A stretch of DNA of 64,000 nt from Microbacterium excoecariae (GTDB lineage Bacteria; Actinomycetota; Actinomycetes; Actinomycetales; Microbacteriaceae). The stretch's first letter is position 1, and every line of letters starts with the position of its first letter. Below are positions 54,947 to 63,521 of the stretch, piece after piece. The stretch covers positions 1 through 64,000 of the forward strand of contig NZ_JAANCO010000002.1 in assembly GCF_011326725.1 (NCBI RefSeq), given 5' to 3'. The notes below the pieces were generated by a model. The model was not told the DNA's origin. It ran no database searches and saw only the letters and a program-made list of their open reading frames with translations. The translations under genes were made by a program, and so were the position numbers.

Positions 54947-55785
54947 CTGAGGACGATCAGACGCCGCGCACGGGCGCGGCGCCCACGCAGAGCGACGCGG
55001 CCCGATCGGGTGCACGGGCGCTCGCGATCACGATCGGGGTCCTGGGCGCCGGGGCGCTTGCGCTGTCGGGCGTCGGCGTCGCGTTCGCCGCGGTCGGCAG
55101 CTCGGTCGCCTCGTCGCTCACGGGGGAGGCCACGACCTCCGTCGGCGTGGCCGGCGCGACCGCCGTGGAGGCGGACGTCGCGGCGGGGGAGCTGCGCGTG
55201 GAGTTCGGGCCCGTGAGCGAGGCCGTGCTCGAGGCCGAGGACGGCCGCGCGTCGTGGACCCTGGAACGGGACGGCGACGCCATCGTCGTCGGATCCGAGG
55301 ACCGCTTCGGGTGGCCCGTCACCTGGGGCCGCGGCACCTCGGCGACGCTGACCCTCCCGGCCTCGCTCGCGGGCGTCGACCTCGACGCCGAGGTCGACGC
55401 GGGCCACCTCGTCGCGGAGGGCGACTTCGGGGATGTCACGGCCGCCATGAGCGCGGGATCCACGGAGATCGAGGGTACGGCCCGGTCGGTCGATGCGGAG
55501 ATGTCGGCCGGGCGCGGCGTGCTCGCGCTCGCCGACGTCGGCACCGCCGACCTCGAGGTCACCGCGGGCCGCCTCGACGCGGCGTTCGCGGGGGAGGCGC
55601 CCGGGGCGGTCGCCGTGCGCGCGACGGCCGGATCCGTCGCCCTCACGCTCCCCGACGTGCCGTACGACGTGCGGACCTCGCGCGACGCGGGCGAGATCAC
55701 GAGCCGGGTTGCGCACGACCCCGCGGCCGAGCGCACGCTCGACATCGCGATCACCGCCGGCAGCGTCGAGGTGTTCGCCGAATGA
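54943..55785 (+). CDS. DUF4097-like beta-repeat membrane protein
   Basis: 280 residues. One span at about 27-52, then a long beta-solenoid-like region of short repeating Gly/Ala/Asp-rich strands (EVDAGHLVAEGDFGDV, AAMSAGSTEIEG, DAEMSAGRGVLAL). The fold resembles the DUF4097/adhesin group often found next to LiaSR-type systems, where it may modulate the kinase or be its target. ATGA coupling to the regulator supports a joint role in envelope-stress response. No enzymatic residues are evident. Confidence 0.75.
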   Translation: MTEDDQTPRTGAAPTQSDAARSGARALAITIGVLGAGALALSGVGVAFAAVGSSVASSLTGEATTSVGVAGATAVEADVAAGELRVEFGPVSEAVLEAEDGRASWTLERDGDAIVVGSEDRFGWPVTWGRGTSATLTLPASLAGVDLDAEVDAGHLVAEGDFGDVTAAMSAGSTEIEGTARSVDAEMSAGRGVLALADVGTADLEVTAGRLDAAFAGEAPGAVAVRATAGSVALTLPDVPYDVRTSRDAGEITSRVAHDPAAERTLDIAITAGSVEVFAE

Positions 55786-55790
55786 GACCT

Positions 55791-55828
55791 CCGCCCGGTG
55801 CGCGCGCGGGGGCACGCGTGCCGGGCGG
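55791..55828 (+). terminator. Terminator-like hairpin after the kinase operon
   Basis: A 14-bp stem with two G-U pairs (55791-55804 and 55815-55828) closes a 10-base loop five bases past the stop. No T-run is present. TAAGGT (55854-55859) downstream may be the -10 of the permease gene. Confidence 0.5.
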
Positions 55829-55877
55829 ATCCGGGGGCGCCGCGCGGCGCGGGTAAGGTGGGGCGGGTGATTCGCGC

Positions 55878-56678
55878 ATGATCTCCGACGTCCGGTCCCG
55901 CGGGGCCCGCACGCTCCTCACCTTCCTCGCCATCGGCCTCGTCTCGGGCTTCATGTCCGGGCTCTTCGGGGTGGGCGGTGGCACCGTCATCGTCCCGCTG
56001 CTCGTCACCTTCGCGGTGTTCGGGCAGAAGCTCGCCTCCGGCACGTCCGGCGCCTCGATCATCGTCACGGCGGCGGTCGGCGTCATCGCCTACGCGTCCC
56101 AGGGCCAGGTCGACTGGATCGCCGCGCTCCTCCTCGCGGTCGGCGGCGTCATCGGCGCCCCGATCGGCGCGCAGCTCCTGCACCGCCTGAGCGAGGCGAC
56201 CCTGCGGTGGTTCTTCGTCGGGTTCCTCGTCGTCGTGATCGTCAGCCTGTTCTTCATCGTGCCGGACCGCGACGCGGGCGTGCCCCTCAACGTCTGGCTC
56301 GGCATAGCGCTCGTCGCGCTGGGCGTGGTCACGGGGATCCTGTCGGGCCTCATCGGCGTCGGCGGCGGCATCATCGTCGTGCCCGTGCTGATCCTGCTGT
56401 TCGGGTCGAGCGACCTCGTCGCGAAGGGCACGTCGCTGCTCATGATGATCCCCACGACGATCTCGGGTGCGATCCGCAACGCGCGCAATCACAACGTCGA
56501 CTTCGTCGCGGCCGGCGTCATCGCCGCCGCCACGATCCTCACGACCCCGCTCGGCGCGCTCGTCGCGGGGCTCGTGGATCCGTTCGTCGCGAACATGCTC
56601 TTCGCCGCCTTCCTCGTCGTCATCGGCGCGCAGATGGCGCAGAAGGCGATTCGCGCGCGCCGTACCCGAGAGGACTGA
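55878..56678 (+). CDS. TSUP-family (TauE/SafE) membrane permease
   Basis: 266 residues, seven to eight predicted spans. The two repeat halves show the family glycine motif: SGLFGVGGGTVIVPLLV and SGLIGVGGGIIVVPVLI. Members export or import sulfite, organosulfonates or similar anions; the substrate here is unknown. It is followed after two bases by the MaoC-type pair. Confidence 0.9.
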   Translation: MISDVRSRGARTLLTFLAIGLVSGFMSGLFGVGGGTVIVPLLVTFAVFGQKLASGTSGASIIVTAAVGVIAYASQGQVDWIAALLLAVGGVIGAPIGAQLLHRLSEATLRWFFVGFLVVVIVSLFFIVPDRDAGVPLNVWLGIALVALGVVTGILSGLIGVGGGIIVVPVLILLFGSSDLVAKGTSLLMMIPTTISGAIRNARNHNVDFVAAGVIAAATILTTPLGALVAGLVDPFVANMLFAAFLVVIGAQMAQKAIRARRTRED

Positions 56679-56680
56679 TC

Positions 56681-57130
56681 ATGCCCGTGGATCCCGACCT
56701 CGCCGCGCGCGAGTTCCCGCCGACCGAGCCGTATCTCGTGGGCCGCGAGAAGGTGCGCGAGTTCTCGCGCGCCGTGTTCGCGACCGCGCCGCAGCACACG
56801 GACGTCGCGGCCGCCCGCGCGCTCGGTCACGCCGACGTCGTCGCGCCGCCGACCTTCGCGATGGTGATCGCCGACCAGACGCTCCAGCAGCTGCTCGCGG
56901 ATCCGTCGACGGGCGTCGTGCTCGAGCGCGCGCTCCACACGGATCAGCAGTTCCGCTACTCGCGGCCGATCGTCGCGGGCGACGCGCTGACGGGGAAGCT
57001 GACCGTCACGCGCGTGCGGCAGATGGGCGCGGGCGCCATGGTCTCGAGCGAGACCGAGGTGACGGACGCGACCGGCGCGCACGTGGTCACGGCCGCGTCG
57101 ACGCTGTTGATCGGATCGGAGGCGGAGTGA
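56681..57130 (+). CDS. MaoC-type dehydratase subunit A (HadA-like)
   Basis: 149 residues. The hot-dog-fold N-terminal dehydratase type (REFPPTEPYLVGREKVREFSRAVF) lacks the catalytic Asp/His motif and acts with the next subunit, as HadA does with HadB in mycobacteria. Since Microbacteriaceae do not make mycolic acids, the pair probably serves other 3-hydroxyacyl-ACP or -CoA dehydration. ATG at 56681; the stop overlaps the partner gene (TGATG). Confidence 0.83.
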   Translation: MPVDPDLAAREFPPTEPYLVGREKVREFSRAVFATAPQHTDVAAARALGHADVVAPPTFAMVIADQTLQQLLADPSTGVVLERALHTDQQFRYSRPIVAGDALTGKLTVTRVRQMGAGAMVSSETEVTDATGAHVVTAASTLLIGSEAE

Positions 57131-57549
57131 TGAGCGTGCTGGACGGTCTCGAGAAGGGCCAGGTGGTCGCCGAGCGCACGGTGCACCTCACGCGCGAGTC
57201 GCTCGTGAGGTACGCGGGCGCGTCGGGCGACTTCAACCCGATCCACTACCGCGACGCGGTGGCCGAGCGGGTGGGCCTTCCCGGCGTGCTGGCGCACGGC
57301 ATGCTGACGATGGGCATCGGCGCCTCCGTCGTGTCGGAATGGCTGGGCTCCGACGGAGAGATCGCGTCCTATGTCGTGCGGTTCACCAAGCCCGTCGTCG
57401 TCGACGCCGAGGCGGGCGCCGACGTGGCGATCCGCGCCACCGTGGGCGCCGTGAACGACGACGGCACGGCGCGCATCGACCTCGCCGTCACGCACGGGGA
57501 GACGAAGGTGTTCGGCAAGGCACAGGCGGTCGTCGCGGGGCGCGCGTGA
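57130..57549 (+). CDS. MaoC-type dehydratase subunit B (HadB-like)
   Basis: 139 residues. The hydratase motif GASGDFNPIHYRD contains the catalytic Asp and His. VLAHGMLTMG follows, typical of MaoC/R-hydratase enzymes. It forms a heterodimer with the preceding subunit and provides the active site. The stop overlaps the murB GTG (GTGA), an order also seen in other actinobacteria. Confidence 0.87.
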   Translation: MSVLDGLEKGQVVAERTVHLTRESLVRYAGASGDFNPIHYRDAVAERVGLPGVLAHGMLTMGIGASVVSEWLGSDGEIASYVVRFTKPVVVDAEAGADVAIRATVGAVNDDGTARIDLAVTHGETKVFGKAQAVVAGRA

Positions 57550-58706
57550 GCGAGATCACCCCGCGCCCCCTGGCCGAGCTGACGACGCTCGGCGTCGGCG
57601 CCGCGCCGCTGCGCATGCGCGAGGCGGCGACGCCGGAGGAGCTCGTCGCCGAGCTGCGCGCCGTGTGGGAGGCGGGGGACGAATGGTTCGTCCTCGGCGG
57701 CGGGTCGAACCTGCTCGCGGGCGACGAGCCCTTCGACGGCACTGTCGTCCTCGTGCGCACCGCGGGCTTCGCAGCGGTTCCGGGCGCGCCCGAGGGATCC
57801 CGGCGGATCCGTGTCGAGGCGGGACAGGACTGGGACGCGCTGGTCGCGTGGACGGTCGAACAGGGGCTCGCGGGCATCGAGGCGATGAGCGGGATCCCCG
57901 GCACGGTGGGCGCCGCGCCGATCCAGAACGTCGGCGCCTACGGGCAGGAGATCGTGCAGACCCTCGTGTCGGTCGAGCTCCTCGACGAGGGCGCTGAGGC
58001 GGTCGTGGAGGTCCCGGCCGACGAGCTCGGCCTGGGGCCGCGCACCTCGGTCCTCAAACGGCACTACGGCGCGGAGCCCGAGCGCTCGGCGGTCGTCGTT
58101 GCGCTGACGCTCGAGCTGCGCGAGGTGGGCACGGATCCGCGCCCGCTCGAGGATCCGCGCCTGCGGCAGGCCCTGGGCCTCGACGGCGCGCGCGCCGACG
58201 GCGAGGACGGCGCCGGGCGGGTGTCGCTCGGCTGGATCCGCCGCACGGTGCTCGCGATCCGCGGGTCGAAGGGCATGGTCCTCGACGCGAACGATGCGGA
58301 TACGCGAAGCGCGGGGTCGTTCTTCAACAACCCGATCCTGTCGGACGCGGACGCGCGCGCCCTCCCCGCGGACTGCCCCCGGTGGCCGATCGAGTCGGAG
58401 GCGGACCGGCCGCAGGTGTTCGCGCTCGACACGTGGGATGGCGTCGTCCGGCCGCCCGCGCCGTCGGCCCCGCCCGTGAAGGTCAGCGCGGCGTGGCTTA
58501 TCGAGCACGCGGGGCTCGGGCGGGGCTACGGCCTTCCCGGATCCCGGGCGACGCTCTCGACGAAGCACACGCTCGCGCTGACGAACCGCGGCGGCGCGAC
58601 GGCGGAGCAGGTCGCGGAGCTCGCGCGCTTCTGCCGCACCCGCGTCGCCGCCGAGTACGGGGTCGAGCTCAACCCCGAGCCGGTGTTCGTCGGCGTCACG
58701 CTCTAA
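57546..58706 (+). CDS. murB: UDP-N-acetylenolpyruvoylglucosamine reductase (MurB)
   Basis: 386 residues with a GTG start. The FAD-binding motifs LGGGSNLL and GIPGTVGAAPIQNVGAYGQE and the catalytic GSFFNNP (Ser/Asn region) are present; C-terminal KVSAAWLIEHAGL completes the type I enzyme. It reduces UDP-GlcNAc-enolpyruvate to UDP-MurNAc in the cytoplasm. A middle insert of about 40 residues (near 200-240, Asp/Gly/Ala-rich) makes it longer than the E. coli protein, as in other actinobacteria. Confidence 0.94.
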   Translation: MSEITPRPLAELTTLGVGAAPLRMREAATPEELVAELRAVWEAGDEWFVLGGGSNLLAGDEPFDGTVVLVRTAGFAAVPGAPEGSRRIRVEAGQDWDALVAWTVEQGLAGIEAMSGIPGTVGAAPIQNVGAYGQEIVQTLVSVELLDEGAEAVVEVPADELGLGPRTSVLKRHYGAEPERSAVVVALTLELREVGTDPRPLEDPRLRQALGLDGARADGEDGAGRVSLGWIRRTVLAIRGSKGMVLDANDADTRSAGSFFNNPILSDADARALPADCPRWPIESEADRPQVFALDTWDGVVRPPAPSAPPVKVSAAWLIEHAGLGRGYGLPGSRATLSTKHTLALTNRGGATAEQVAELARFCRTRVAAEYGVELNPEPVFVGVTL

Positions 58707-58773
58707 CAAGTCCACATTTCTCCGATAAGTCTCACCGGGAACCGGTGAGACTTATCGGAGAAATGTGGACTTG
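58707..58773. repeat. 32-bp perfect palindrome between murB and the aminotransferase gene
   Basis: Arms 58707-58738 and 58742-58773 are exactly complementary with a three-base loop. They start one base past the murB stop and end three bases before the aminotransferase stop. It can serve as a terminator in both directions, but it is far longer and richer in A+T than the other terminators in the window. Confidence 0.85.
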
Positions 58774-58776
58774 GGG

Positions 58777-59976
58777 CTACGCGAACAGGGCCTGAAGGCG
58801 GCGGACGCCCTCCAGCAGCTGGTCGTCCGCGAGCGCGTAGCTGAGACGCAGGTAGCCGCTCGGGCCGAAGGCTTCGCCCGGCACGACCGCGACCTCGGCC
58901 TCGTCCAGGATGAGGTCGGCGAGCTCGAGCGAGGTCTCGATCCGCCGGCCGCGCCACTCTCGGCCGAGCAGGCCCGACACGTCGGGGTACACGTAGAACG
59001 CGCCCTGCGGCACGGGGACCGTCACGCCGTCGATCTTCGACAGCTCCTCGACCATCGTCCGACGGCGCCGGTCGAACGCCTGGCGGAACGCCTCCGCGTC
59101 GTCCTGCGGGCCGGCGAGCGCGGCCACGGCGGCCTTCTGCGCAATGTTGTTCACGTTGCTCGTGAGGTGCGACTGCAGGTTCGCGGCCATCTTCATCGCG
59201 TCCGCGGGGCCGACCATCCAGCCCACGCGCCAGCCCGTCATCGCGTAGGTCTTGGCGACGCCGTTCAGGAGGATCGTCTGGCCGGCCACCTCGGGAACCG
59301 CCTCGACGACCGACACGGCGCGCACGCCGTCGTAGGTGAGGTTCTGGTAGATCTCGTCGGTGACGATCCACACCCCGTGCTCGAGGGCCCAGCGTGCGAT
59401 CGCGGCCGTTTCCTCCTCGGTGTACACGGATCCCGTGGGGTTCGAGGGCGACACGAACACGACGGCCTTCGTCCGCGGCGTGCGGGCGGCCTCGAGCTGC
59501 TCGACGGTCACCTTGTACTCCTGCTCCGCGCCCGCGAACACCGCCACGGGCGTGCCGTCGGCGAGCTGGATCGCCTCGGGGTAGGTCGTCCAGTACGGCG
59601 CGGGCAGCAGCACCTCCTCGCCCGGGTTCAGGAGGACCTGGAAGGCCTGGTAGACGGCCTGCTTGCCGCCGTTGGTAACGACGACCTGGTTCGGGGCGAT
59701 CTCGAGGCCCGAGTCGCGCCGCGTCTTGTCGACGATCGCCTGCTTGAGGTCGGCGAGGCCCGCAGCGGGGGAGTACCGGAAGTTCGCGGGGTTCTCGAGG
59801 GCCTCGCGCGCGGCGTCCACGGCGCCGGCGGGGGTCGCGAAGTCCGGCTCGCCCGCGGCGTACGAAATCACGGGGCGCCCCTCCGCCTTGAGGGCCTTGG
59901 CCTTCGCGTCGACCTTGAGGGTGGCCGATTCGGCGATGGCGGAGATCTTGCGGGAGAGCGGGGCGCGTTCAGTCAC
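58777..59976 (-). CDS. Pyridoxal-phosphate aminotransferase (aspartate type)
   Basis: 399 residues with a GTG start. A fold type I aminotransferase: [26 protein letters not shown] and the PLP lysine Lys242 in [16 protein letters not shown]. Aspartate:2-oxoglutarate transfer is the likely main activity; prephenate or tyrosine transfer by this class is possible. TTAATC (minus, 59984-59989) seven bases upstream of the start suggests a leaderless mRNA. It converges on murB. Confidence 0.9.
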   Translation of the reverse strand: MTERAPLSRKISAIAESATLKVDAKAKALKAEGRPVISYAAGEPDFATPAGAVDAAREALENPANFRYSPAAGLADLKQAIVDKTRRDSGLEIAPNQVVVTNGGKQAVYQAFQVLLNPGEEVLLPAPYWTTYPEAIQLADGTPVAVFAGAEQEYKVTVEQLEAARTPRTKAVVFVSPSNPTGSVYTEEETAAIARWALEHGVWIVTDEIYQNLTYDGVRAVSVVEAVPEVAGQTILLNGVAKTYAMTGWRVGWMVGPADAMKMAANLQSHLTSNVNNIAQKAAVAALAGPQDDAEAFRQAFDRRRRTMVEELSKIDGVTVPVPQGAFYVYPDVSGLLGREWRGRRIETSLELADLILDEAEVAVVPGEAFGPSGYLRLSYALADDQLLEGVRRLQALFA

Positions 59977-60161
59977 GCGTCCAGATTAACGAGCCGGGTG
60001 GATCCGCGGGAACAGGCGGGCGGATCCGCCGACGCGCGCCGTCATCTGCGCGCGCGTCGCACGGAATTCCCCCACCCGGATCGCGCAGGCTCCCGCACAT
60101 CGTCGTAGCGTCGAGAGAGCAACCCGAGGACGCACCGCACTCTGACCGCAAAGGAGCCCTC

Positions 60162-61625
60162 ATGCAGGACAACGAGAAGACCCTGATCGCCTCGATCCCG
60201 CCGCAGCTGTTCATCGGCGGAGAGTGGGTCGACGCGACCGGCGGCGGCACGCTCGAGGTGCGCGACCCCGCCACGAACGAGGTCATCGCCCGCGTCGCCG
60301 ACGCGACGGCGGAGGACGCGACGGCCGCGCTCGACGCCGCCGTCGCCGCGCAGGCGGACTGGGCCGCCACGCCCCCGCGCCGCCGCAGCGAGATTCTGCG
60401 CCGGGCGTGGGAGCTCGTGCAGGAGCGCAAGGAAGAGCTCGCGCTCGTCATGACGCTCGAGATGGGTAAGCCGGTCGAGGAGTCGCTCGGCGAGGTCGCC
60501 TACGGCGGGGAGTTCCTCCGCTGGTTCAGCGAGGAGGCCGTGCGCATCTCGGGGCGCTACGGATCCAACCCCGAGGGCACGGGCCAGATGATCGTGTCGC
60601 AGCGCCCCGTGGGGCCGTGCTTCTTCATCACGCCGTGGAACTTCCCGCTCGCCATGGCGACGCGCAAGATCGCCCCGGCGCTCGCCGCGGGCTGCACGAG
60701 CGTCATCAAGCCCCCGCAGCTCACGCCGCTCACGACGATGCTGTTCGTGCGGATCCTCGAGGAGGCGGGCCTGCCGAAGGGCGTCGTGAACGTCGTCACC
60801 TCCTCGTCGTCGAGCCGCGTGTCCGAGCCGATCATCGGCGACGACCGGCTCCGGAAGCTGTCGTTCACGGGATCCACGGGCGTGGGCAAGCGGCTCATCG
60901 CGCAGGCGGCCGAGAACGTGCTGCGGGTCTCGATGGAGCTCGGCGGCAACGCGCCGTTCGTCGTCTTCGAGGACGCGGACCTCGACAAGGCCGTCGACGG
61001 CGCGCTCGCCGCGAAGTTCCGGAACATCGGGCAGGCGTGCACGGCGGCCAACCGGATCATCGTGCACGAGGACGTCGCGGAGGCGTTCACGGCCAAGGTC
61101 GCGGAGCGCGTGGCGGCGATGAAGATCGGCCGCGGCACGGAGGAGGGGGTCCAGATCGGCCCGCTGATCGATTCCGACGCGGTCGACAAGGCCGATGAGC
61201 TCGTCCGGGACGCGGTCGCCAAGGGCGCCACGCTCGTGCACGGCGGGCGCCGCATCGAGGGCGCCGGCAGCTTCTACGAGCCGACCGTCGTCACGGGCCT
61301 CAGCCGCGACGCCGCGATCATGTCGGAGGAGATCTTCGGGCCCGTGTTCGCCGTCGTCACGTTCGCCACGGAGGACGAGGCGGTCGAGATCGCCAACGAC
61401 ACGGAATACGGCCTCGTGTCCTACGTCTTCACGGAGGACCTCGCGCGCGGGCACCGCATGATCGAGCGCCTGGAGACGGGCATGATGGGCCTGAACGCCG
61501 GCGTCGTCTCGAACGCGGCGGCCCCGTTCGGCGGCGTCAAGCAGTCCGGCATGGGCCGCGAGGGCGGGCTCGAGGGGATCCACGAGTACCTCTCGACGAA
61601 GTACACGCTGCTGCCGAACGCGTAG
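60162..61625 (+). CDS. gabD: NAD(P)+-dependent succinate-semialdehyde dehydrogenase
   Basis: 487 residues. The aldehyde dehydrogenase fold shows TPWNFPLAMATRKIAPALAAG, SFTGSTGVGKRL, general base Glu259 (SMELGGNAP) and nucleophile Cys293 (NIGQACTAANR). The GGVKQSGMGREGG end is typical of GabD, which oxidises succinate semialdehyde to succinate; related aldehydes are possible substrates. AAAGGAG precedes the ATG. In the 185-base upstream gap, GGCGGATCCGCC is palindromic and TAGCGT (60106-60111) may be a -10. Confidence 0.88.
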   Translation: MQDNEKTLIASIPPQLFIGGEWVDATGGGTLEVRDPATNEVIARVADATAEDATAALDAAVAAQADWAATPPRRRSEILRRAWELVQERKEELALVMTLEMGKPVEESLGEVAYGGEFLRWFSEEAVRISGRYGSNPEGTGQMIVSQRPVGPCFFITPWNFPLAMATRKIAPALAAGCTSVIKPPQLTPLTTMLFVRILEEAGLPKGVVNVVTSSSSSRVSEPIIGDDRLRKLSFTGSTGVGKRLIAQAAENVLRVSMELGGNAPFVVFEDADLDKAVDGALAAKFRNIGQACTAANRIIVHEDVAEAFTAKVAERVAAMKIGRGTEEGVQIGPLIDSDAVDKADELVRDAVAKGATLVHGGRRIEGAGSFYEPTVVTGLSRDAAIMSEEIFGPVFAVVTFATEDEAVEIANDTEYGLVSYVFTEDLARGHRMIERLETGMMGLNAGVVSNAAAPFGGVKQSGMGREGGLEGIHEYLSTKYTLLPNA

Positions 61626-61635
61626 CGGATCCGCG

Positions 61636-61670
61636 CCGGCGCCCCCGTCCTCTCGGAACGGGGGTGCCGG
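61636..61670 (+). terminator. Terminator after gabD
   Basis: A 13-bp stem with one G-U pair (61636-61648 and 61658-61670) and a 9-base loop lies 10 bases past the stop. Confidence 0.65.
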
Positions 61671-61710
61671 CCTCTGGCATTTATCCAGGCCGGACGGGGA
61701 GAATGGCCGA

Positions 61711-62607
61711 ATGCGCCTGTCCCGCCTTGCCCTCGTTCCCGCCGTCGCCGCCGCCTCGGCCCTCGCCCTCGCCGGGTGCTCCTCCTCCGACGAGGAGGCC
61801 GCCCCCGCGTCGTCGATCGCCGTCGACGACGACGCGGCCGCCCTCGTGCCGGAAGACGTTCGCGACGCCGGCGTCGTGACGGTCGGCACGGAGGCGCAGT
61901 ACCCGCCCTACGAGTTCGTCGACCCCTCCGACGGCGAGACGATCACGGGGCTCGACATCGACCTCCTTGAGGCGGCGACCGCGAAGCTCGGGCTCGACTA
62001 CGAGCTGCAGAACGTCGCGTTCGACACGCTCCTGCCCTCGCTCGACTCCGAGCGCTACGACCTCGTCGTCGCGGGCATCACGGACAGCGTGGAGCGCCAG
62101 GCGAACTACGACTTCGTCGACTACTTCTCGGCCGACCAGGCGATTATCGTCCCGGCCGGCAACCCCGACGGGATCTCCGAGATGGGCGACCTGTGTGGCC
62201 TGACCGTGGCCGTCCTCGTCGACACGACGCAGCAGGCGCTGCTCGAGGACGCCAACGCGGACGCGTGCGCGGGCGACGAGATCGACATCCTCACGCAGCA
62301 GACCGACACCGAGGCGCTCACGCAGGTGCAGGGCGGCCGCGCTGCCGCCACCCTGACGCAGGAGGCGGTGGGCGTCTACAACGCGGCCCAGATCCAGGGC
62401 GGCGAGGCGTTCGAGGTCGCCAACGACGGGCCCATCAGCGGCGAGCCGCTCGGCTTCGTGTTCGCGAAGGGCGACGACGAGCTCCGCGACGCGTTCCAGG
62501 CCGCGCTCCAGTCGCTCGTCGAGGACGGGACGTACGACGAGATCCTGTCCTCGTGGGACGTCTCGCTCGGCGCCCTCGACGAGATCGTCGTCAACGGCGC
62601 GCAGTGA
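61711..62607 (+). CDS. Polar amino-acid ABC importer, binding lipoprotein
   Basis: 298 residues. The signal peptide ends in lipobox LAGC (Cys at about 23). The body is a family 3 solute-binding protein: VVTVGTEAQYPPYEFVD, DIDLLEAATAKLGL, ITDSVERQ. It captures a polar amino acid such as glutamine, glutamate or cystine outside the membrane. The stop overlaps the permease GTG by four bases. Confidence 0.92.
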   Translation: MRLSRLALVPAVAAASALALAGCSSSDEEAAPASSIAVDDDAAALVPEDVRDAGVVTVGTEAQYPPYEFVDPSDGETITGLDIDLLEAATAKLGLDYELQNVAFDTLLPSLDSERYDLVVAGITDSVERQANYDFVDYFSADQAIIVPAGNPDGISEMGDLCGLTVAVLVDTTQQALLEDANADACAGDEIDILTQQTDTEALTQVQGGRAAATLTQEAVGVYNAAQIQGGEAFEVANDGPISGEPLGFVFAKGDDELRDAFQAALQSLVEDGTYDEILSSWDVSLGALDEIVVNGAQ

Positions 62608-63521
62608 CCGGCACCTCGGCGCGGGGCGCGGGCGGCCGGCGGGTCGTCCCCGTCCGCCACTACGGGCAGTGGGTGGGCATCGCGGTCATCGCGGCGCTCG
62701 CGGCCCTCCTCGTGTGGCAGGTCGCCCTGAACAGCGTGATCCGCTGGGATCTCGTCTTCTCGCGCCTCGGCGCGGAGGCGATCATGCAGGGCGCGCTCGT
62801 CACGGTGGTCCTCACGGTCATCGCCATGGTCCTCGGCGTGGCGCTCGGCGTCGTCGTCGCGGTCATGCGCATCTCGGGCAACCCGGTGCTCGCGACGGTC
62901 GCGTGGGTGTTCGTGTGGGTGTTCCGCGGCACGCCGCTCCTCGTCCAGGTCCTCGTCTGGTTCAACCTCGCGCTCTTCCTGCCCGAGATCGGCGTCGGGT
63001 CCTTCTCGATCCCGCTCAACACGATCTCGCCCTTCGCGGCGGCGCTCATCGCGCTCACGCTCAACGAGGCGGCCTACATGTCCGAGATCGTGCGCGGCGG
63101 GCTGCTGTCGGTGGATCCGGGCCAGCAGGAGGCGGCCGGGGCCCTCGGCATGACGCCCGCGCAGACCCTGCGGCGGGTGGTGCTGCCTCAGGCGATGCGC
63201 GCGATCCTGCCGCCCACGGGCAACGAGCTCGTGACGCTGTTGAAGGAGACCTCGCTCGTGTCGGTCATCGGCGCGGGCGACCTGCTCTACCGCGCCCGCC
63301 AGATCGGCGCCGCCGACTTCAGCCTCATGGAGATGCTGCTCGTCGCGAGCGTCTGGTACCTCGCCCTGACCTCCGTGGCGAGCGTGCTCCAGGCCTGGCT
63401 CGAACGCCGCTTCGACCCCGGAGCGCGCGCGAGCGGATCCGGCTTCGCCGCCCGCATGTTCGGGTTCCGCAACACGGAGCGGGCCGCCGCGCCCGCCGAG
63501 AAGACGGGAGAGCACGCGTGA
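62604..63521 (+). CDS. Polar amino-acid ABC importer, permease
   Basis: 305 residues with a GTG start (GTGA overlap). HisM/GlnP type: an N-terminal tail, a first span at about 23-43, then VFRGTPLLVQVLVWFN and the EAA loop QQEAAGALGMTPAQTLRRVVLP, which contacts the ATPase. A cytoplasmic tail follows. Its stop overlaps the ATPase start in the same way. Confidence 0.93.
   Translation: MTGTSARGAGGRRVVPVRHYGQWVGIAVIAALAALLVWQVALNSVIRWDLVFSRLGAEAIMQGALVTVVLTVIAMVLGVALGVVVAVMRISGNPVLATVAWVFVWVFRGTPLLVQVLVWFNLALFLPEIGVGSFSIPLNTISPFAAALIALTLNEAAYMSEIVRGGLLSVDPGQQEAAGALGMTPAQTLRRVVLPQAMRAILPPTGNELVTLLKETSLVSVIGAGDLLYRARQIGAADFSLMEMLLVASVWYLALTSVASVLQAWLERRFDPGARASGSGFAARMFGFRNTERAAAPAEKTGEHA

Noticed and set aside
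58707..58773. An insertion sequence at the large palindrome
   Set aside because: No transposase frame or longer flanking repeats are present in the 70-base gap.
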